From Lobosporangium transversale (Eukaryota; Mortierellomycota; Mortierellomycetes; Mortierellales; Mortierellaceae), in the NCBI RefSeq assembly GCF_002105155.1, contig NW_019029003.1:62001-126000 (forward strand): DNA of 64,000 nucleotides, read 5' to 3'. The notes beneath the pieces were generated by a model that saw only the letters and a list, made by a program, of their open reading frames with translations, did not search any database and was not told where the DNA came from. Numbering within the stretch: position 1 is the first letter of the stretch; every line of letters begins with the position of its first letter. Below are positions 18,484 to 29,832 of the stretch, in pieces. The position numbers were made by a program, and so were the translations under genes.

Positions 18484-20577
18484 AAGGCCTCTATTCATTT
18501 TAATTCAATAAATATATTTAAACTTTATTTGACGAAATTTTTTGTGTAAGAGTGCAGTCATTCTTTCTCTCTTTCTTCACCACTTTTTATCCACTATTCA
18601 TCAACATACTTGAGTAAATAACAAGACAATGTCTAAAAAGCAATCTTCACAATCGAAGCTTAACGATTTAGTCAGAAAGCAAACTGCTGTTGACAAGTGC
18701 TTGCCTCTGTTGAAGCGAAAATCCTTAAGGAAACCATCTCTCAAGCATAACGGGTTACAAAAATCATTTTCCTTAGTCGATAAAGCGGATTTCATTGCGA
18801 CTGTTGATGGATTACGAGCAAAAGGGTTTAAAGCCTCCATTGCCGCTATTGGAGCAGGTTTTGGCATGAGTCCCAGCACGGCACGAGAGATATATCGTCG
18901 AAGGGAAGAGTATGTTCAAGATGTGAATTCCCTCCCCCTCCTGGCTAGTCAAGCAGTGAAGCGCAAAACTAATCGAAACATGGAGCCTATAGAGGATGCT
19001 CTGCTGGAATGGTATGCTGCGGAGAGGGAGCTCGATCTCAATGTCACTGATAACCGTCTACGAGGGACAGCAGTGGCAATTTGGACTGAGATGAAGCCCT
19101 TTTTTCTTCCAGGTCAAGCACCCAAACAGTGCTATTTTTCGAAAGGATGGCTTCACCGCTTTAAAAATAGGAATGGCCTTAAATCTTTTATTGGGCATGG
19201 CGAAAGTGGATCAGTGGACCTGGAGGTTGTGAAGGATCGCATCGAGGCTATAAAAGCCAAACTTACCGATTTCAAGCTTGATGATATCTATAATTGTGAT
19301 GAGACAGGTCTCTTCCTCACAGCTATGTCCAAAAGAACGCATGAGACCGGGCCTATTCGTGGAAAGAAGATCGTTCGGTCAGCTAGAGTCTCAATTCTAT
19401 TCTGCAGTAATTCGACGGGGTCTGACAAGCGCAAGCCTTTGGTGCTTGCCATGCACCGTCCAGTGGGTCTAGGCAAGGCCATCTTCAAGACGATTGACGC
19501 AGACTTTTCAGGTAAAGGTTACATGCGACAACCAATGTTCATTAAGTGGTTGAGGCAACTGGATGATGACATGCAGGAACAGGGCCGCCGCATTGCTCTC
19601 TTAATTGATAGCGCACCAGCACACAAGGACTGTGAGGCAATTGAGCTCAAGAGCATCACGGTCATTCGGCTTCCTCCGAACACGACGGCAATGACACAGC
19701 CTCTAGATGCAGGCGTTATAAGATCGTTCAAAGCCCTTTATAGTAGTAGTATGCTTGAGGCCGTGGCGCGTGTAAGGGCAAAGAAAAAATCAGCTATTGC
19801 TTTGCCATCCAACGCGATATTTTGGTCATGTATCGCTAGAGCTTGGGAATCAGTGACTCCAGGCTGCATCCGCAACTGCTTTGCTGAGGTTCCCATCTTG
19901 ACCTTCGAACAAAGGAGTCATTTGCATTGACTTGGAATTGAGTCAAAAGCAGATCATATCTTCAAACTTCAAGACAAGCTTGTTAATCAATATGGTGGAG
20001 ACAAAGAGGAGGTCACCAAACAAAAGGACATTAATGTGCTTAACTATCTTATCATGAACTATTGTGAAGGACCTTCTGAGCTAAATAGTGATGTTGTCCA
20101 CAAGATAATGGCTCTCGAAAAGTACAGACACCGCTTCATTCCCCACGTGGAAGATGATATCATTTACGAAGGCGATGAGGTAGAGAAAGACGATGAGGAT
20201 GATGTCGACTATAATCTCAGTCTTTCTGACTCGAGTTCCCAAGACTCCGCGCACTCTGAAAAATGTATCGAGGATGTGCTTGAATCCCCTCCTTCAAGTC
20301 CAACCATACATGATTATCAAGAGATAAATGAAGAGGAATCGATGGAAAACTATTTAGAGTTTATGAATGCTCGACATGAAATCGATAACCCTCATCTGAT
20401 GGAGCGCTGGGTCGCTGTGCAAAGGCAGTTGGAGCTATTTAATGAATATCGTCATTTATTGAGAGAGAATCAGCAGATGAATGAAGGAATGAAGGAATTG
20501 AATCAGAATAATGAATGTAAGCAAAATAAAGTTTAAATATATTTATTGAATTAAAATGAATAGAGGCCTTCCCTCAC
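18477..20577 (+). mobile_element. Pogo-like DNA transposon
   Basis: 2,101 bp between TA dinucleotides (18475-18476 and 20578-20579), with 54 bp TIRs beginning GTGAGGGAAGGCCTCTATTC. Both ends read identically until the sequence diverges inside ACTTTATTT. It contains one transposase gene, broken by a stop. The right TA is also the insertion site of the next element. Confidence 0.82.
18629..20536 (+). pseudogene. Pogo/CENP-B-type transposase with one premature stop
   Basis: One frame of 636 codons is broken only by TGA at 19928-19930 (codon 434). The N-terminal part has a psq-like helix-turn-helix (KGFKASIAAIGAGFGMSPST) and a CENP-B-type HTH (WYAAERELDLNVTDNRLRG, then YFSKGWLHRFKNRNGL). The DDE_1 core follows: Asp224 (YNCDETGLF), Asp327 (ALLIDSAPAHK) and Asp360 (TQPLDAGVI), a DDD triad with 32 residues between the last two. 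After the stop the same frame continues through an acidic, Ser-rich region to a coiled C-terminus. The core lies upstream of the stop, so a 433-aa truncated protein with all catalytic residues could still be made. Confidence 0.85.
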
Positions 20578-20579
20578 TA

Positions 20580-22203
20580 TCATGCAAAACTGATTCAATA
20601 ATTCATTCCCATGTGCATTTCTTTTTTTTCATTCCTAGAAACCGTATATGCATACACCACTCATACTTTGGTTTAATAAAGCTCCCGTCTTCTTCTACGT
20701 CATAGTGATGCGTTGTGACATTAGCTTGTCTCATTTGAATAGCTAAGGACTTTTTTGTTCATGCAGGTCATTGAATCAGTTTCACATGTGGTCTAATATG
20801 TTGCCCATGACAACTTTTGGACGTCATTTAATGCCAGTAAAAAAAGGACTTTTCTCTCTTTCCTTTATGAACACTTGCTTCAGTCTCTCTTAACTATACC
20901 TTCACAGAATATGAGACCCACTCCACAAAGGAAAGTCAACGAAGCCAGGAGGTTAATGATGGGAGGCATGTCTACTAGAGAAACTGCTGCTAGTGTTGGT
21001 ATATCAATAGCGACGGCCACCAGGATCTATGCACATAATAAGGAGTACATGCCAGTCAATAAAGGCGGTCGACCAAGGAAAGTACCTAGAGGTATCATGC
21101 AGTATCTTAAGGTGAACATGAAACGAGGTACACTCAAGTCTGCAGTTGAGGCCACCGTCAGAGCCAACCAGCTCATACCAGCGGCTGTTTCTGAGACCAC
21201 CGTTAGACGACGGCTCAAGGAGTTAGGATTGACAGCAAAGAGGCGTGTACATAAGCCAGCTTTACGTCGACGGCATATTAAAGCCCGTTTGCATTTTCTC
21301 AACAAGTATAAGGAATGGACTCTGGAAGATTGGAAAAAGGTTATTTGGTCAGATGAATCGTAAATAAACCGAATCTGCTCTGATGGCGTGCAGTGGATCT
21401 GGGACGACAATCCGGGGCGCCTCACTCGCAGGTCGGTGCAAGGCACTGTCAAGTTTGGGGGTGGTAACGTTAAAGTGTGGTCATGCTTCTCATGGTACGG
21501 ACCTGGATACATTGCAAAGATTGACAATAATATGGACGCACAACTTTACATCAAACTACTCCAGGAGAATCTACAGATGTCGCTTGATGACTGGGGCCTA
21601 ACTAAAAGCGATATCGTCTTTCAGCACGACAATGACTCGAAGCACACGGCGAAGATTGTTACGAAGTATTTGGAGTCAGTACATCTGACAGAAGAGGAAG
21701 GTACACTTCTAGAGTGGCCAGCACAATCCCCTGACCTCAACCCTATTGAACACATGTGGGCAGAATTGGATAGGCGGCTCTCTAGGTATCCGGAGCGAGC
21801 TAAGAGCTGTGATGAACTATGGGAGCGAATATCGGTTGAATGGTACAGGATCCCAGTGGACTTCTGCCGCAAACTCATCATAGGTATCCATAAGAGACTC
21901 CAAGCTGTCAGTGATGCCCATGGTTGGAATACTACTTATTGATGTAAGGTTATGGCTCACAAAAGAATAAAGATCTTTGGCCACCGAATGGGCACATGTG
22001 AAACTGATTCAATGACCTGCATGAACAAAAAAGCCCTTAGCTATTCAAATGAGACAAGCTAATGTCACAACGCATCACTATGACGTAGAAGAAGACGGGA
22101 GCTTTATTAAACCAAAGTATGAGTGGTGTATGCATATACGGTTTCTAGGAATGAAAAAAAAGAAATGCACATGGGAATGAATTATTGAATCAGTTTTGCA
22201 TGA
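20580..22203 (+). mobile_element. Tc1/mariner element inserted at the pogo element's right end
   Basis: 1,624 bp with nearly identical 211 bp TIRs (20580-20790, 21993-22203; one difference noted near their inner third), starting TCATGCAAAACTGATTCAAT and flanked by TA (20578-20579, 22204-22205). Each TIR ends with an inverted copy of the outer AACTGATTCAAT motif. High TIR identity points to a recent insertion, later than the pogo element. Confidence 0.9.
20911..21942 (+). pseudogene. Tc1/mariner transposase with one premature stop, DD39E spacing
   Basis: 344 codons in one frame from the ATG at 20911, broken by TAA at 21361-21363 (codon 151), three codons after the first catalytic Asp. N-terminal HTH pair (STRETAASVGISIATATRIY; GGRPRKVPRG hinge). 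Catalytic residues are Asp148 (WSDES), Asp240 (QHDNDSKHTAK) and Glu280 (DLNPIEHMW). There are 39 residues between the last two, 5 more than the usual DD34E, with an acidic insert (LTEEEG). The total length matches the nested element's transposase. The stop removes two thirds of the catalytic domain. Confidence 0.87.
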
Positions 22204-22366
22204 TAGTGTATAATTAAACAGTGAATTGGACTTGCGCCCGCGCACCATGGACGATGGTTTGTGCTCCGCAAAGTTTTCATTTTATTTTATGTGCTAAAGA
22301 AAAATTAATTTGTGATGGACAAGCAAAAAAAACATAACAGCTGAAGGATGGGTTGTGAAAGATAAG

Positions 22367-24095
22367 TCATGGGGACTTCCGTTGTGAGGCTATGGACGGG
22401 ATAGTGCCAACCAAAATTGGGATTGGAGGAAATTGAAGTGCCATTGGTGCTCCTTTAATCGCTGACAAGACTGTTGGCTCAGGGGAAAGCAAGAGTTGGT
22501 GAAGTTGCTCATATGTATCATTATCAGTATGGGAGATATTTGGGCTAGGAGTATCAGTTGAAAGTCGTTCCCGAAAGGAGGAGGATATTGAACGATTGAA
22601 AATAGACAAGTCAATCGTAGGACGCTTACGGGTACTTGAAGTGAAGCGGCTGACGAGATTGTTGTGACGCTGTGGGACAGGAATGGATACCAAGATAAAG
22701 TAATCGACTCTTAGCAATGGCGTAACGGAGGCATTGATGGTTGGGACTATTTCCGTACTGAACGGTAATCGGAGCTGCAGTTGCTGGCTCCATGATGAAT
22801 TTGCGTTTGAGACCTTAGCGATCGGGATAGTTGCATTGTGGACAATGGTGGGCTCTGGTGGGGTATAGTCATAAATAGTGGAGGATGCGTGTGAAGCATC
22901 TGAAAGTTCGCTCGCAAATGATACACATCTAACGAGTGCCAGGTGTATAGACCTCAGATCAATTTGGGATTGATTGTCTATCCTGAGCACCAGAGCTGCA
23001 GTTTCACCTGAGGTATAAAAAAGGTGTAGTATGTGATCAGTCCTCAAGAGAAAGCTGATGTTTGGATGACATGTGGGAATACCATAGGCTTCCAAATACG
23101 GACAGGAGGAACTAAATTGAGCAATTTTGTTCAGGTGGACAAAAATTGCGGAGTTTGGTTGGAAATGGGTGAATGGAAAAACTTACAAATGCGGACACCT
23201 GCGATGCTCTTGATAGAACCACGTATTTCTGCATGCGGGGTCATGGATGTATAATCAACTACTATTTGGGCATGGGCCTCATTAGTTGTCCCTATGGTAG
23301 TGCTGTATCGAAATACAGTTGAGGGAGCAGTAGTTGTAGCAGTGGCACGTTTAACACTGGCTGTTGGAAGAGTCATCGGAACCATCGGCAGGTACATGAC
23401 GTTAGTAGCATGGGATGAAACCCAGGACCACGATGATGTATTACCCGGTTCAGTTTCGAAACCCAAGTGGGCGCAGATGGAATAAGAGATGGTCCGATCT
23501 CCAGTCTAAATTGCCAAACAAGGAAACGAAGTGCGTGTGACATTTATTTCGTCAGTCAGAGACATTAAAAAGTTGTATGACAAACCCGATGTCGTCGTAC
23601 ACACACAGGTTATCCATTCGGCCCAGTGTAAAGATAAAAAACCACCTGAATGCTTGGTGGGAAATTGCATAGTGGAAGCTTGATTAAGAAATGAAAAATG
23701 CCTTGTCTCCTGCATGCAGGCAAGATCTGGTTTTGAAGGAGAAGGTGTTCCACCTCAAACACCAAGGACGAGTTACCCTTGCCTTGAGGGCTGTGCGAAC
23801 ACCTTCGAATAAGAGATCTGGAGGCTATTGAAGGTGAAGATTGACTGCTGCTGCTACTAGAATCGAAACCAGATTTAGACGGTAGGATGGTTTGATTGCA
23901 GGTGAAAATGACTCGCAGTTGGCAGGGAGAGAAGATGGGTCTGTTGAGATTGACATGAACTCTCCCTTGGATGACTGATCCAGGGCCATAACATTGAGTT
24001 TGACCGTTTTTTGTAGTAGATAGAATGATATGAAGACCCTCTGGCGAGACAAAAGTCGAAGCACTATTAGAGTGAACCTTGGAAAAAAATTTCAT
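22367..24095 (-). CDS. Arrestin-like (alpha-arrestin) protein
   Basis: Three exons (24095-23646, 23505-23187, 23007-22367) splice to 469 aa. The arrestin N-domain has the pattern GPGSVIQGRVHVNLNRPI, then CQLRVIFTCNQ, a Ser-rich loop, and PLCNFPPSIQ joined by splicing to TGDRTISYSICAHLGFETE. The C-domain follows from AALVLRIDNQSQIDLRSIHL. Alpha-arrestins of fungi link plasma-membrane transporters to Rsp5-type ubiquitin ligases. No clear PPxY motif is visible, so Rsp5 binding is not shown here. The start chosen is the ATG 45 bp below a TATA box; an upstream ATG at 24155 would precede that box. The Ser-rich C-terminal third suggests regulation by phosphorylation. Confidence 0.72.
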
Positions 24096-24135
24096 TGTAA
24101 CGGAAAATGAGAAGAGGAAAAAATTATGTCCTGCA

Positions 24136-24158
24136 ATATATATAACCAATTTCACGTG
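24136..24158 (-). promoter_or_regulatory. Promoter with E-box, CCAAT and TATA
   Basis: On the minus strand CACGTG, then ATTGGT (inverse CCAAT), then TATATATA occur within 23 bp, about 45 bp before the arrestin-like ATG at 24095. The order and spacing fit a compact RNA polymerase II promoter. Confidence 0.55.
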
Positions 24159-24388
24159 ACTCTTTCCCCGGGGTGAACACCATGATGGCTCTTCTCTTCA
24201 AATTTCATTAGCAGCAAAGCATTGCGCGCCCAAAATTAATCACAAGAAAACAGTGAGGTTAATATTTTTACATGATGAGCTTTTTTATTTTTTAAAGAGC
24301 ATACTGGTACACTGGTACAGAAGGATATCATTAGTCATAAGTAGAAAGGAAGATGTATCCGCGCAATGAAGCGAGTAGGATAGTTGGG

Positions 24389-24874
24389 TTATTTAAAATA
24401 GACAGCCTTTGGGTCAATGGGAACTCCTGTTTGAGGATCAATCCCGTTAGCCCTCATCTGATTTTGCTGATAAATCAAGCGAGCCTGGTCAAAGTTGCAA
24501 CGGTGTTTCTTCATAATTCTGCGAATCTCATTTGCATTTTCCAATCCTTGGCGTCCATCTGTTGTTTCCAAAGAATATTTTGAAGACAAAGCATTAGAAC
24601 AATTTGTATAATTTAGCATTGCCATGAAATAAATAAAAGTAGCATGAGTGAAGACATTACCTCCATCAAGTAAGTTTTGGTGCAAGTCAAAGGTAGAGGA
24701 AGAGAGGCCCTCTTCAATGCTTTGTTCGAAGGTGCTGTCCTCGTCCGAGCGGAAGAAAGGCAGTCGAGAGTAACGGAGTCGGTCCCGTAGCTCTTCAACC
24801 TTGGGCAGCCAATAACCCCGTGTGACATAAGCAGCGATGCACCATAGGAAGAGAATGAGTAGAAATGAGATCAT
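24389..24874 (-). CDS. DUF2015 small membrane protein
   Basis: Two exons (24874-24661, 24558-24389) splice to 127 aa. A single N-terminal membrane anchor (MISFLLILFLWCIAAYVT) is followed by the fungal DUF2015 pattern: YSRLPFFRSDEDSTFEQ, SSSTFDLHQNLLDGDGRQGL, IMKKHRCNFDQARLIYQQ and NGIDPQTGVPIDPKAVYF. The unspliced frame stays open because the intron is a multiple of three, but the intron (GTAATG to AACAG) must go to restore GDGRQGL. Function is unknown. It is probably a type II membrane or ER protein. The gene is divergent from the TPR-MYND gene. Confidence 0.82.
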   Translation of the reverse strand: MISFLLILFLWCIAAYVTRGYWLPKVEELRDRLRYSRLPFFRSDEDSTFEQSIEEGLSSSTFDLHQNLLDGGNVFTHATFIYFMAMLNYTNCSNALSSKYSLETTDGRQGLENANEIRRIMKKHRCNFDQARLIYQQNQMRANGIDPQTGVPIDPKAVYFK

Positions 24875-25179
24875 GGCGCCGTAATTGGAAGTGTGGTCGC
24901 AATGTTGTAATTGTATTAGTTGTCGAGGAATGTGTTAAAGAGTGTGTGTGAGAGAGAGAAAGGGGAAAGGGGAAAGGGAGAGATTATGTGCGAAGAGGTG
25001 TGTTGGTGAAGTGGATTCAAGTCACACGCCTTGATTATTGACATGCTTTGGACATGCACTTGACTCACCTGTTTTTTAATATTCTACATTCCATTCCATT
25101 CTTTTTTCCCATCACTTCTCTTCTTTTGTTCTCCCACTTCATCGAATTCATTTAGTAATTCTCATTTTAACAAACCATA
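24875..25179. promoter_or_regulatory. Shared divergent promoter region
   Basis: 305 bp separates the start codons of the DUF2015 and TPR-MYND genes. It contains a GA-rich tract near 24950-24985 and a CT-rich, A-rich leader next to the plus-strand ATG. No specific factor site was identified. Confidence 0.45.
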
Positions 25180-27117
25180 ATGACAGAACAAAAGCCTCAG
25201 TCAGATATCGTTGACAAGGACACCTTCACCGTAGCTGATATCACTGAAAAGACTCATAATATCGAGCTCAACGACGAAGAAAAGGCTAATGATCACGTCC
25301 ACGACGAAAACTGCAAGCATGAGCATACTGAAGTCACTGAACCTCAGGGACGTAATGATTATGATCTTTTGGAGCTTCGCGGTACAAAAGATCAGACCGG
25401 TGATCCTCTCGTGAAGGTAAGAGTTTGAATAGATAGTCTTCAAAGGGCAAATCTCCGTTACGGTTGATCTACTGGCCATAGTGTCTCTTTAATGAATAAC
25501 AATATGAACAATAATAGTTATAAACAATGGGATTTCATAATAGACATATTTTGAAGCCAAAAAGATTTTCTTGGATGCCATGGAGCGCCTTAGTAAAATC
25601 CCCGAGGGTTCAGACCCTGAACTGATTGAGAAGCATAAAGATGAGATCGTCTCAATTACTTCAGATTTGATGAAGGCCTTCCTCATGGACGAGAAAGCTT
25701 GCGCCATGAGCCAGCGAGTTCTCAAACTCGCAGAGCAGTATGAAGCCTACGTTCAGAAGTACAATCCTGAAGGCACCTCGACTTCCACAGGAGAGTCTGA
25801 GGAGCCAGGAGCAGAACAGCAAACAACCATCTACACCAGGGACTCTGTCGTCTTTGGTATGTTCATCTTCCCGCAACACTGACACTGATCTGGCCACTGT
25901 TGATGACATAATTAGTTTTCTTCTCCAAGGGGTTATATTTTTCATTGTATTTTTCAACAAAGAAAAAGGGGGAAGAATCTCAGTGCTGCACTAATAAGAG
26001 AAGGCATGAAGAATGGAAGGCCACATCCACCGTTTGTCATCCTTATCGAACAGATTCATGGACAATTTCTAAGACCAAAAGTGTCAATTAAGGATGTGTG
26101 TTTACTTATAACTATGCGTGTTGGTAGAATCTCATTTGATGATCTGGTTTGGAAACGAACTTTAAAATTTACATGGTCATTAATTCATGATATATATTTA
26201 TAGTCATCTGGATTTTATTTAGTGGACAGCAGTTCGCTCATTGCCAACAGACCCTTGGTTTTGCAATCAAAGAGTTTGAGACCCTTCGCCCACGTATGCT
26301 CGAGTTCCGTGCCAACTGCCACATGGCCATGCGTGATTATAAGGTAATAAAAGGATAAAAAACGCCAGACAGTAGTGATATACGTTCTGGGTCATTTCCT
26401 TGGCCTGATTCAACTTGGATTTCTGATCTATATACATACATATTTTTTTATCGTTAGGCTTGCACAGAAGACTTGGAGCAAGTGCTCCAACTCACTCCAG
26501 AACTGATCGAAATTCATTCGATGCTCGGCAACGTCTATTATGCAACACATCAAGCGCAGAATGCTATCCAACATTTCAAGGCATTTGTTGAGGCGGCTCA
26601 CACAGACTCTCGTACCCTTCCTAATGCATATTATGCGCTTGCAAATCTCACTCTTCAGACTGCTCCTTCAGGCGCGGCCAAGAAGAAGAGCAACCAAGCG
26701 TTAAAGCAGGCTGCGGTCCTCAAAGAAGCCCAACAATACTATCAGAAGGCACAGGAGGCTGATGTTCGTTTCAAAGAGCTCTATGGAGTTTCTACTGCTT
26801 TGAACGAGATTAAACGTACTGCTATCATGGCCTTCCAGGCTCGTAGCGCTGGTCGCAACGGCATTCTTACGAACGACCCGACTCCTGCTCTGTTGGAGGC
26901 ATCGGAGACGCTTAAAAAATCATTCAAGAATCCTGCCATCTCCCACTGTGCCAATTGCGGTCGTCCTGACAATGTTGCAAACGATGATCGCTCTCCAGAG
27001 TTGAAGCCTAAACCCCTTATCAAGTGCAACAAGTGCAACAAAGTTGCGTACTGCTCGAGGCCCTGCCAAATCAAGCATTGGAACTCGACTCACAAGAACA
27101 CCTGCAATAAAAAGTGA
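25180..27117 (+). CDS. TPR and MYND zinc-finger protein
   Basis: Exons are 25180-25416, 25544-25856, about 26225-26343 and 26458-27117. The N-terminus is acidic and His-rich (HDENCKHEHTEV). Central helices (DDLEQ-like ACTEDLEQVLQLTPELIEIH, MLGNVYYATHQAQNAIQHFK, LPNAYYALANLTL) have TPR character. The C-terminus is a MYND zinc finger: CANC, CNKCNKVAYCSRPCQIKHW and HKNTC. Such proteins act as protein-interaction adaptors, often with chromatin or chaperone partners; the partner here is unknown. The exon 2/3 join is not clean. The frame needs exon 3 to begin at GACAGCAG, but the normal acceptor (TTTAG) lies two bases earlier, so a TG acceptor, an unseen tiny exon or a sequence error is implied. 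Confidence 0.75.
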
Positions 27118-27302
27118 AATGAAGCATTCTCAACCTGAGAACTTCTATCACTGGATTTTTTTCTTTTTTTGGAACTATTTCAATGTGACACGTTCAATGC
27201 TTGATTAAAATAACGAAATAAACAAGAGTTGTTGGATTATTTATTACAAAAAAAAAAAAAAAAAAAAAAGTTCCATGGTATTTAAAATTAGAGGAGATAC
27301 TT

Positions 27303-29147
27303 TTATGCCTCTGTCTCTTCCACACATCTAGAGCATGAGCACTTAAAGAAGTACATGCTTTCTAATCGAGCCTGACGTTCCTGTCTCCCTTCCGAGATAT
27401 CGCCATAGCTGATACAGCACTCCTCTCCTTCCTCAATCACGCAAGTGCTCCAGTATTCCATCTGTCTTGCGCGATTGCCCTGACGTCTCTTCTTCTCGAT
27501 GTTGGGTCGACACGAGTGGTTAAAGAAGCAGGCCTTAGGGAACACAGCGAAACCTTGCAGTTCATCTGATAAATTACGGATACCAAAAGAGTTGGCGACC
27601 TCTGCAAATAGGATAGTGCGAAAGAGCATGCTGTTAATTGTGAACTTGTTGCTTTCGGGATTGTCATAATTCTCGTCGCTGTCATTGTCGTTAGAATTGC
27701 TATTGCCATCTTCACTCTCATTATCTGCATATGGTTGATTCTTTTGATCTTCGAGTTTGAGAAGTAGGAAAGCGTCGCGGAGACGCATATAGATGTAAAA
27801 ACAGTTCAGAAGATGTGTGGGCAGAATTGACATTAAATGATGCCATGAGGCCATATGGTTGTTATGGCTATATTTAAGTTTTGTCGGTTGTTCAGACGCC
27901 TCTGAATCTACGAGTTGTTGGTTACCGTCTTCGTCGTCAATATTACTGTGCTCACTCACGTTGAGGCTAAGCTGTTGGCGCAACAGAACAAGTTCGTTTG
28001 ATTGCATCGCACAATAGTCTACAAATGTTGCTGGCTCTCCAGGAATGCTTGCTGGTTGTTGCTGCTGCTGCTCCGAGCTAATAGCTACAGTCAATTTTTG
28101 TTGTACTCTCATATCTTGCTGCCGTCGAAAAAGCACATCCGCAATTAATCGAATGATCTCGCAGTCATCATCCGAGGTCTTTGAAGCAATTGTAAGTGTT
28201 GGATTGTTCCCTCCTAAAAGACAAGCAGCAAGCTTAGGAAATAGTGCTTCAATTTGCGTTGGAGACCGAGCCAGTAGTTTTTTACCCTTGCGCCCGCCTT
28301 TGTCTTGCCCACTAGTACTGATAATGGACTCCTGTTCATCAATAAGACTATCCAAAGCGTTCCAGATACAATCTAAGAAGCATTTCAAATCTTGATCCTT
28401 TAGATTTAAAACAGCAGTTCTGGTATTTGCCAACAAAAGCGCCTGTTGGATCAAGCCTGGATAATGCAATAGCATTGTAGGCGTAGCTAATATTGGCACT
28501 GTCGTTGTACTAGAAGTAACAGTAGCAGCCCCTTCCTTCTCTTGTTGTTGCTGTAGTGGCTGTATGGGTTTCCACACCAGCTTCCAGTGCCTTGCAATCG
28601 TATCACTCCATGTCCTACGAACTTTTTGCTCTACTCGACATATCATTCTAGCCGTTTCTGGCCCATATAACTGTAAGCATGTTTCGTCACAAAACACCAT
28701 CACAGCGCCATGTTTTTTTGCGACTCTACTGCTGGTTCCGCTGCTGGACAACCGGATCTGCGCCTTGTTATGACGAATAGACGTCCAGCAGTAGTGACAG
28801 ACCCCACAATCTAGCCAGGGATCACACATAGTGGTGCCATATGCCTCTGCAACAAAAACGAGTTCATTTGGAAGGATTTTCCGAGTGGCAATATAGGAGC
28901 GACCTTTGTTAGGTAAAAGAGCGACCTTAACAGGGAATAAATGTGTTGACGCTGAGGTTGTAGTGGCATTAGCAGCAGCACTGACAGTAGTTTTGATGAC
29001 GGAGCCATCGTCTGATCTAATAAGGGGGAATGTGGTATCTTGTAGATTGTCTAAAGGCGGAGTGAGAAGCGGGTGAATGGGTATAGAAGTGGCGGAGAGC
29101 AGAGAGTCTGCTTTGTCAGGGAAAGGCTGATCAACGTCGATGTTCAT
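27303..29147 (-). CDS. SET-domain (SMYD/Set5-like) lysine methyltransferase
   Basis: Single exon of 614 aa starting MNIDVDQPFPDK; the longer open frame above it runs through a poly-Lys artefact of a T run. The split SET domain starts at PNKGRSYIATRKILPNEL and is interrupted by a Cys cluster (CGVCHYCW, FCDETC) like a partial MYND. A long low-complexity insert with Gln, Asn and Asp runs follows. SET then resumes with FFNHSCRPNIE (AdoMet/substrate site), CISYGD and the post-SET cysteines FKCSCSRC. It would methylate lysines of histones or other proteins. The insert makes it longer than yeast Set5. There are no introns, unlike most neighbours. Confidence 0.83.
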   Translation of the reverse strand: MNIDVDQPFPDKADSLLSATSIPIHPLLTPPLDNLQDTTFPLIRSDDGSVIKTTVSAAANATTTSASTHLFPVKVALLPNKGRSYIATRKILPNELVFVAEAYGTTMCDPWLDCGVCHYCWTSIRHNKAQIRLSSSGTSSRVAKKHGAVMVFCDETCLQLYGPETARMICRVEQKVRRTWSDTIARHWKLVWKPIQPLQQQQEKEGAATVTSSTTTVPILATPTMLLHYPGLIQQALLLANTRTAVLNLKDQDLKCFLDCIWNALDSLIDEQESIISTSGQDKGGRKGKKLLARSPTQIEALFPKLAACLLGGNNPTLTIASKTSDDDCEIIRLIADVLFRRQQDMRVQQKLTVAISSEQQQQQPASIPGEPATFVDYCAMQSNELVLLRQQLSLNVSEHSNIDDEDGNQQLVDSEASEQPTKLKYSHNNHMASWHHLMSILPTHLLNCFYIYMRLRDAFLLLKLEDQKNQPYADNESEDGNSNSNDNDSDENYDNPESNKFTINSMLFRTILFAEVANSFGIRNLSDELQGFAVFPKACFFNHSCRPNIEKKRRQGNRARQMEYWSTCVIEEGEECCISYGDISEGRQERQARLESMYFFKCSCSRCVEETEA

Positions 29148-29832
29148 CTCTTTTCCTACAAAGACGGATATGAAGAAAGAGGAGGACAGTCGATTGTTGC
29201 CAAAGTGAGAGGAAGAGGAAGGCGAATTTTGTTTGTTTTTTTTTTTTTTTTTTTTGTTTATTTCTCCCAAAAGTGAACCAATGGTGAGGGTCAAACTCTC
29301 AACATGGTTACTCTTGTCCCCTATTGGACAGTTCAAGATAGCTGGACCCTGGCAAAATTCATTTTGGTGGCGCAATAAACGCGCTAATGGATGTGTGCAG
29401 ATGCAACGGCCATAGACAGTAAACAGTTGATATTAGTTGGAATGACGCTCCACATTTACACACAGTATTTTAGCTCGGTTTGTTGTTTATCGTCATACTG
29501 ATGCATAATTGTAATGTAAGTAACACCGTGCACTTGTAGAGAATTTATCACTTCTGAGACCATGGATAAGCAAGACATTTTTTTGCTCATTATTCCATCT
29601 ACACTTGGAAAAATAAAGACTAAAGCATCCATGATTCATCCTTTCTTTTCTTTTGAACCCACCTTTTACACCCTCTCATTCAACATCCCTCATCTTTTCC
29701 TCTTCCCATCGAAGCCAGCTTTGATCGTTTTAAACACACGCATATCATTCCTATCACCAATATACAACTCTCTCTCACACCGCATATATTACTTCTGTTA
29801 ATATTACGAGAACAGAGTTCGCCTCTCACAAA
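29148..29832. other. Divergent intergenic region
   Basis: It lies between the SET gene and the MICOS gene, which point away from each other, so it carries both promoters. A 27-nt T run (about 29229-29255) sits just upstream of the SET gene, and a CT-rich leader precedes 29833. No further gene is supported. Confidence 0.5.

Noticed and set aside
24389-24874. DUF2015 protein as a single 161-aa exon
   Set aside because: The unspliced frame stays open only because the intron is a multiple of three; removing it restores the family motif.
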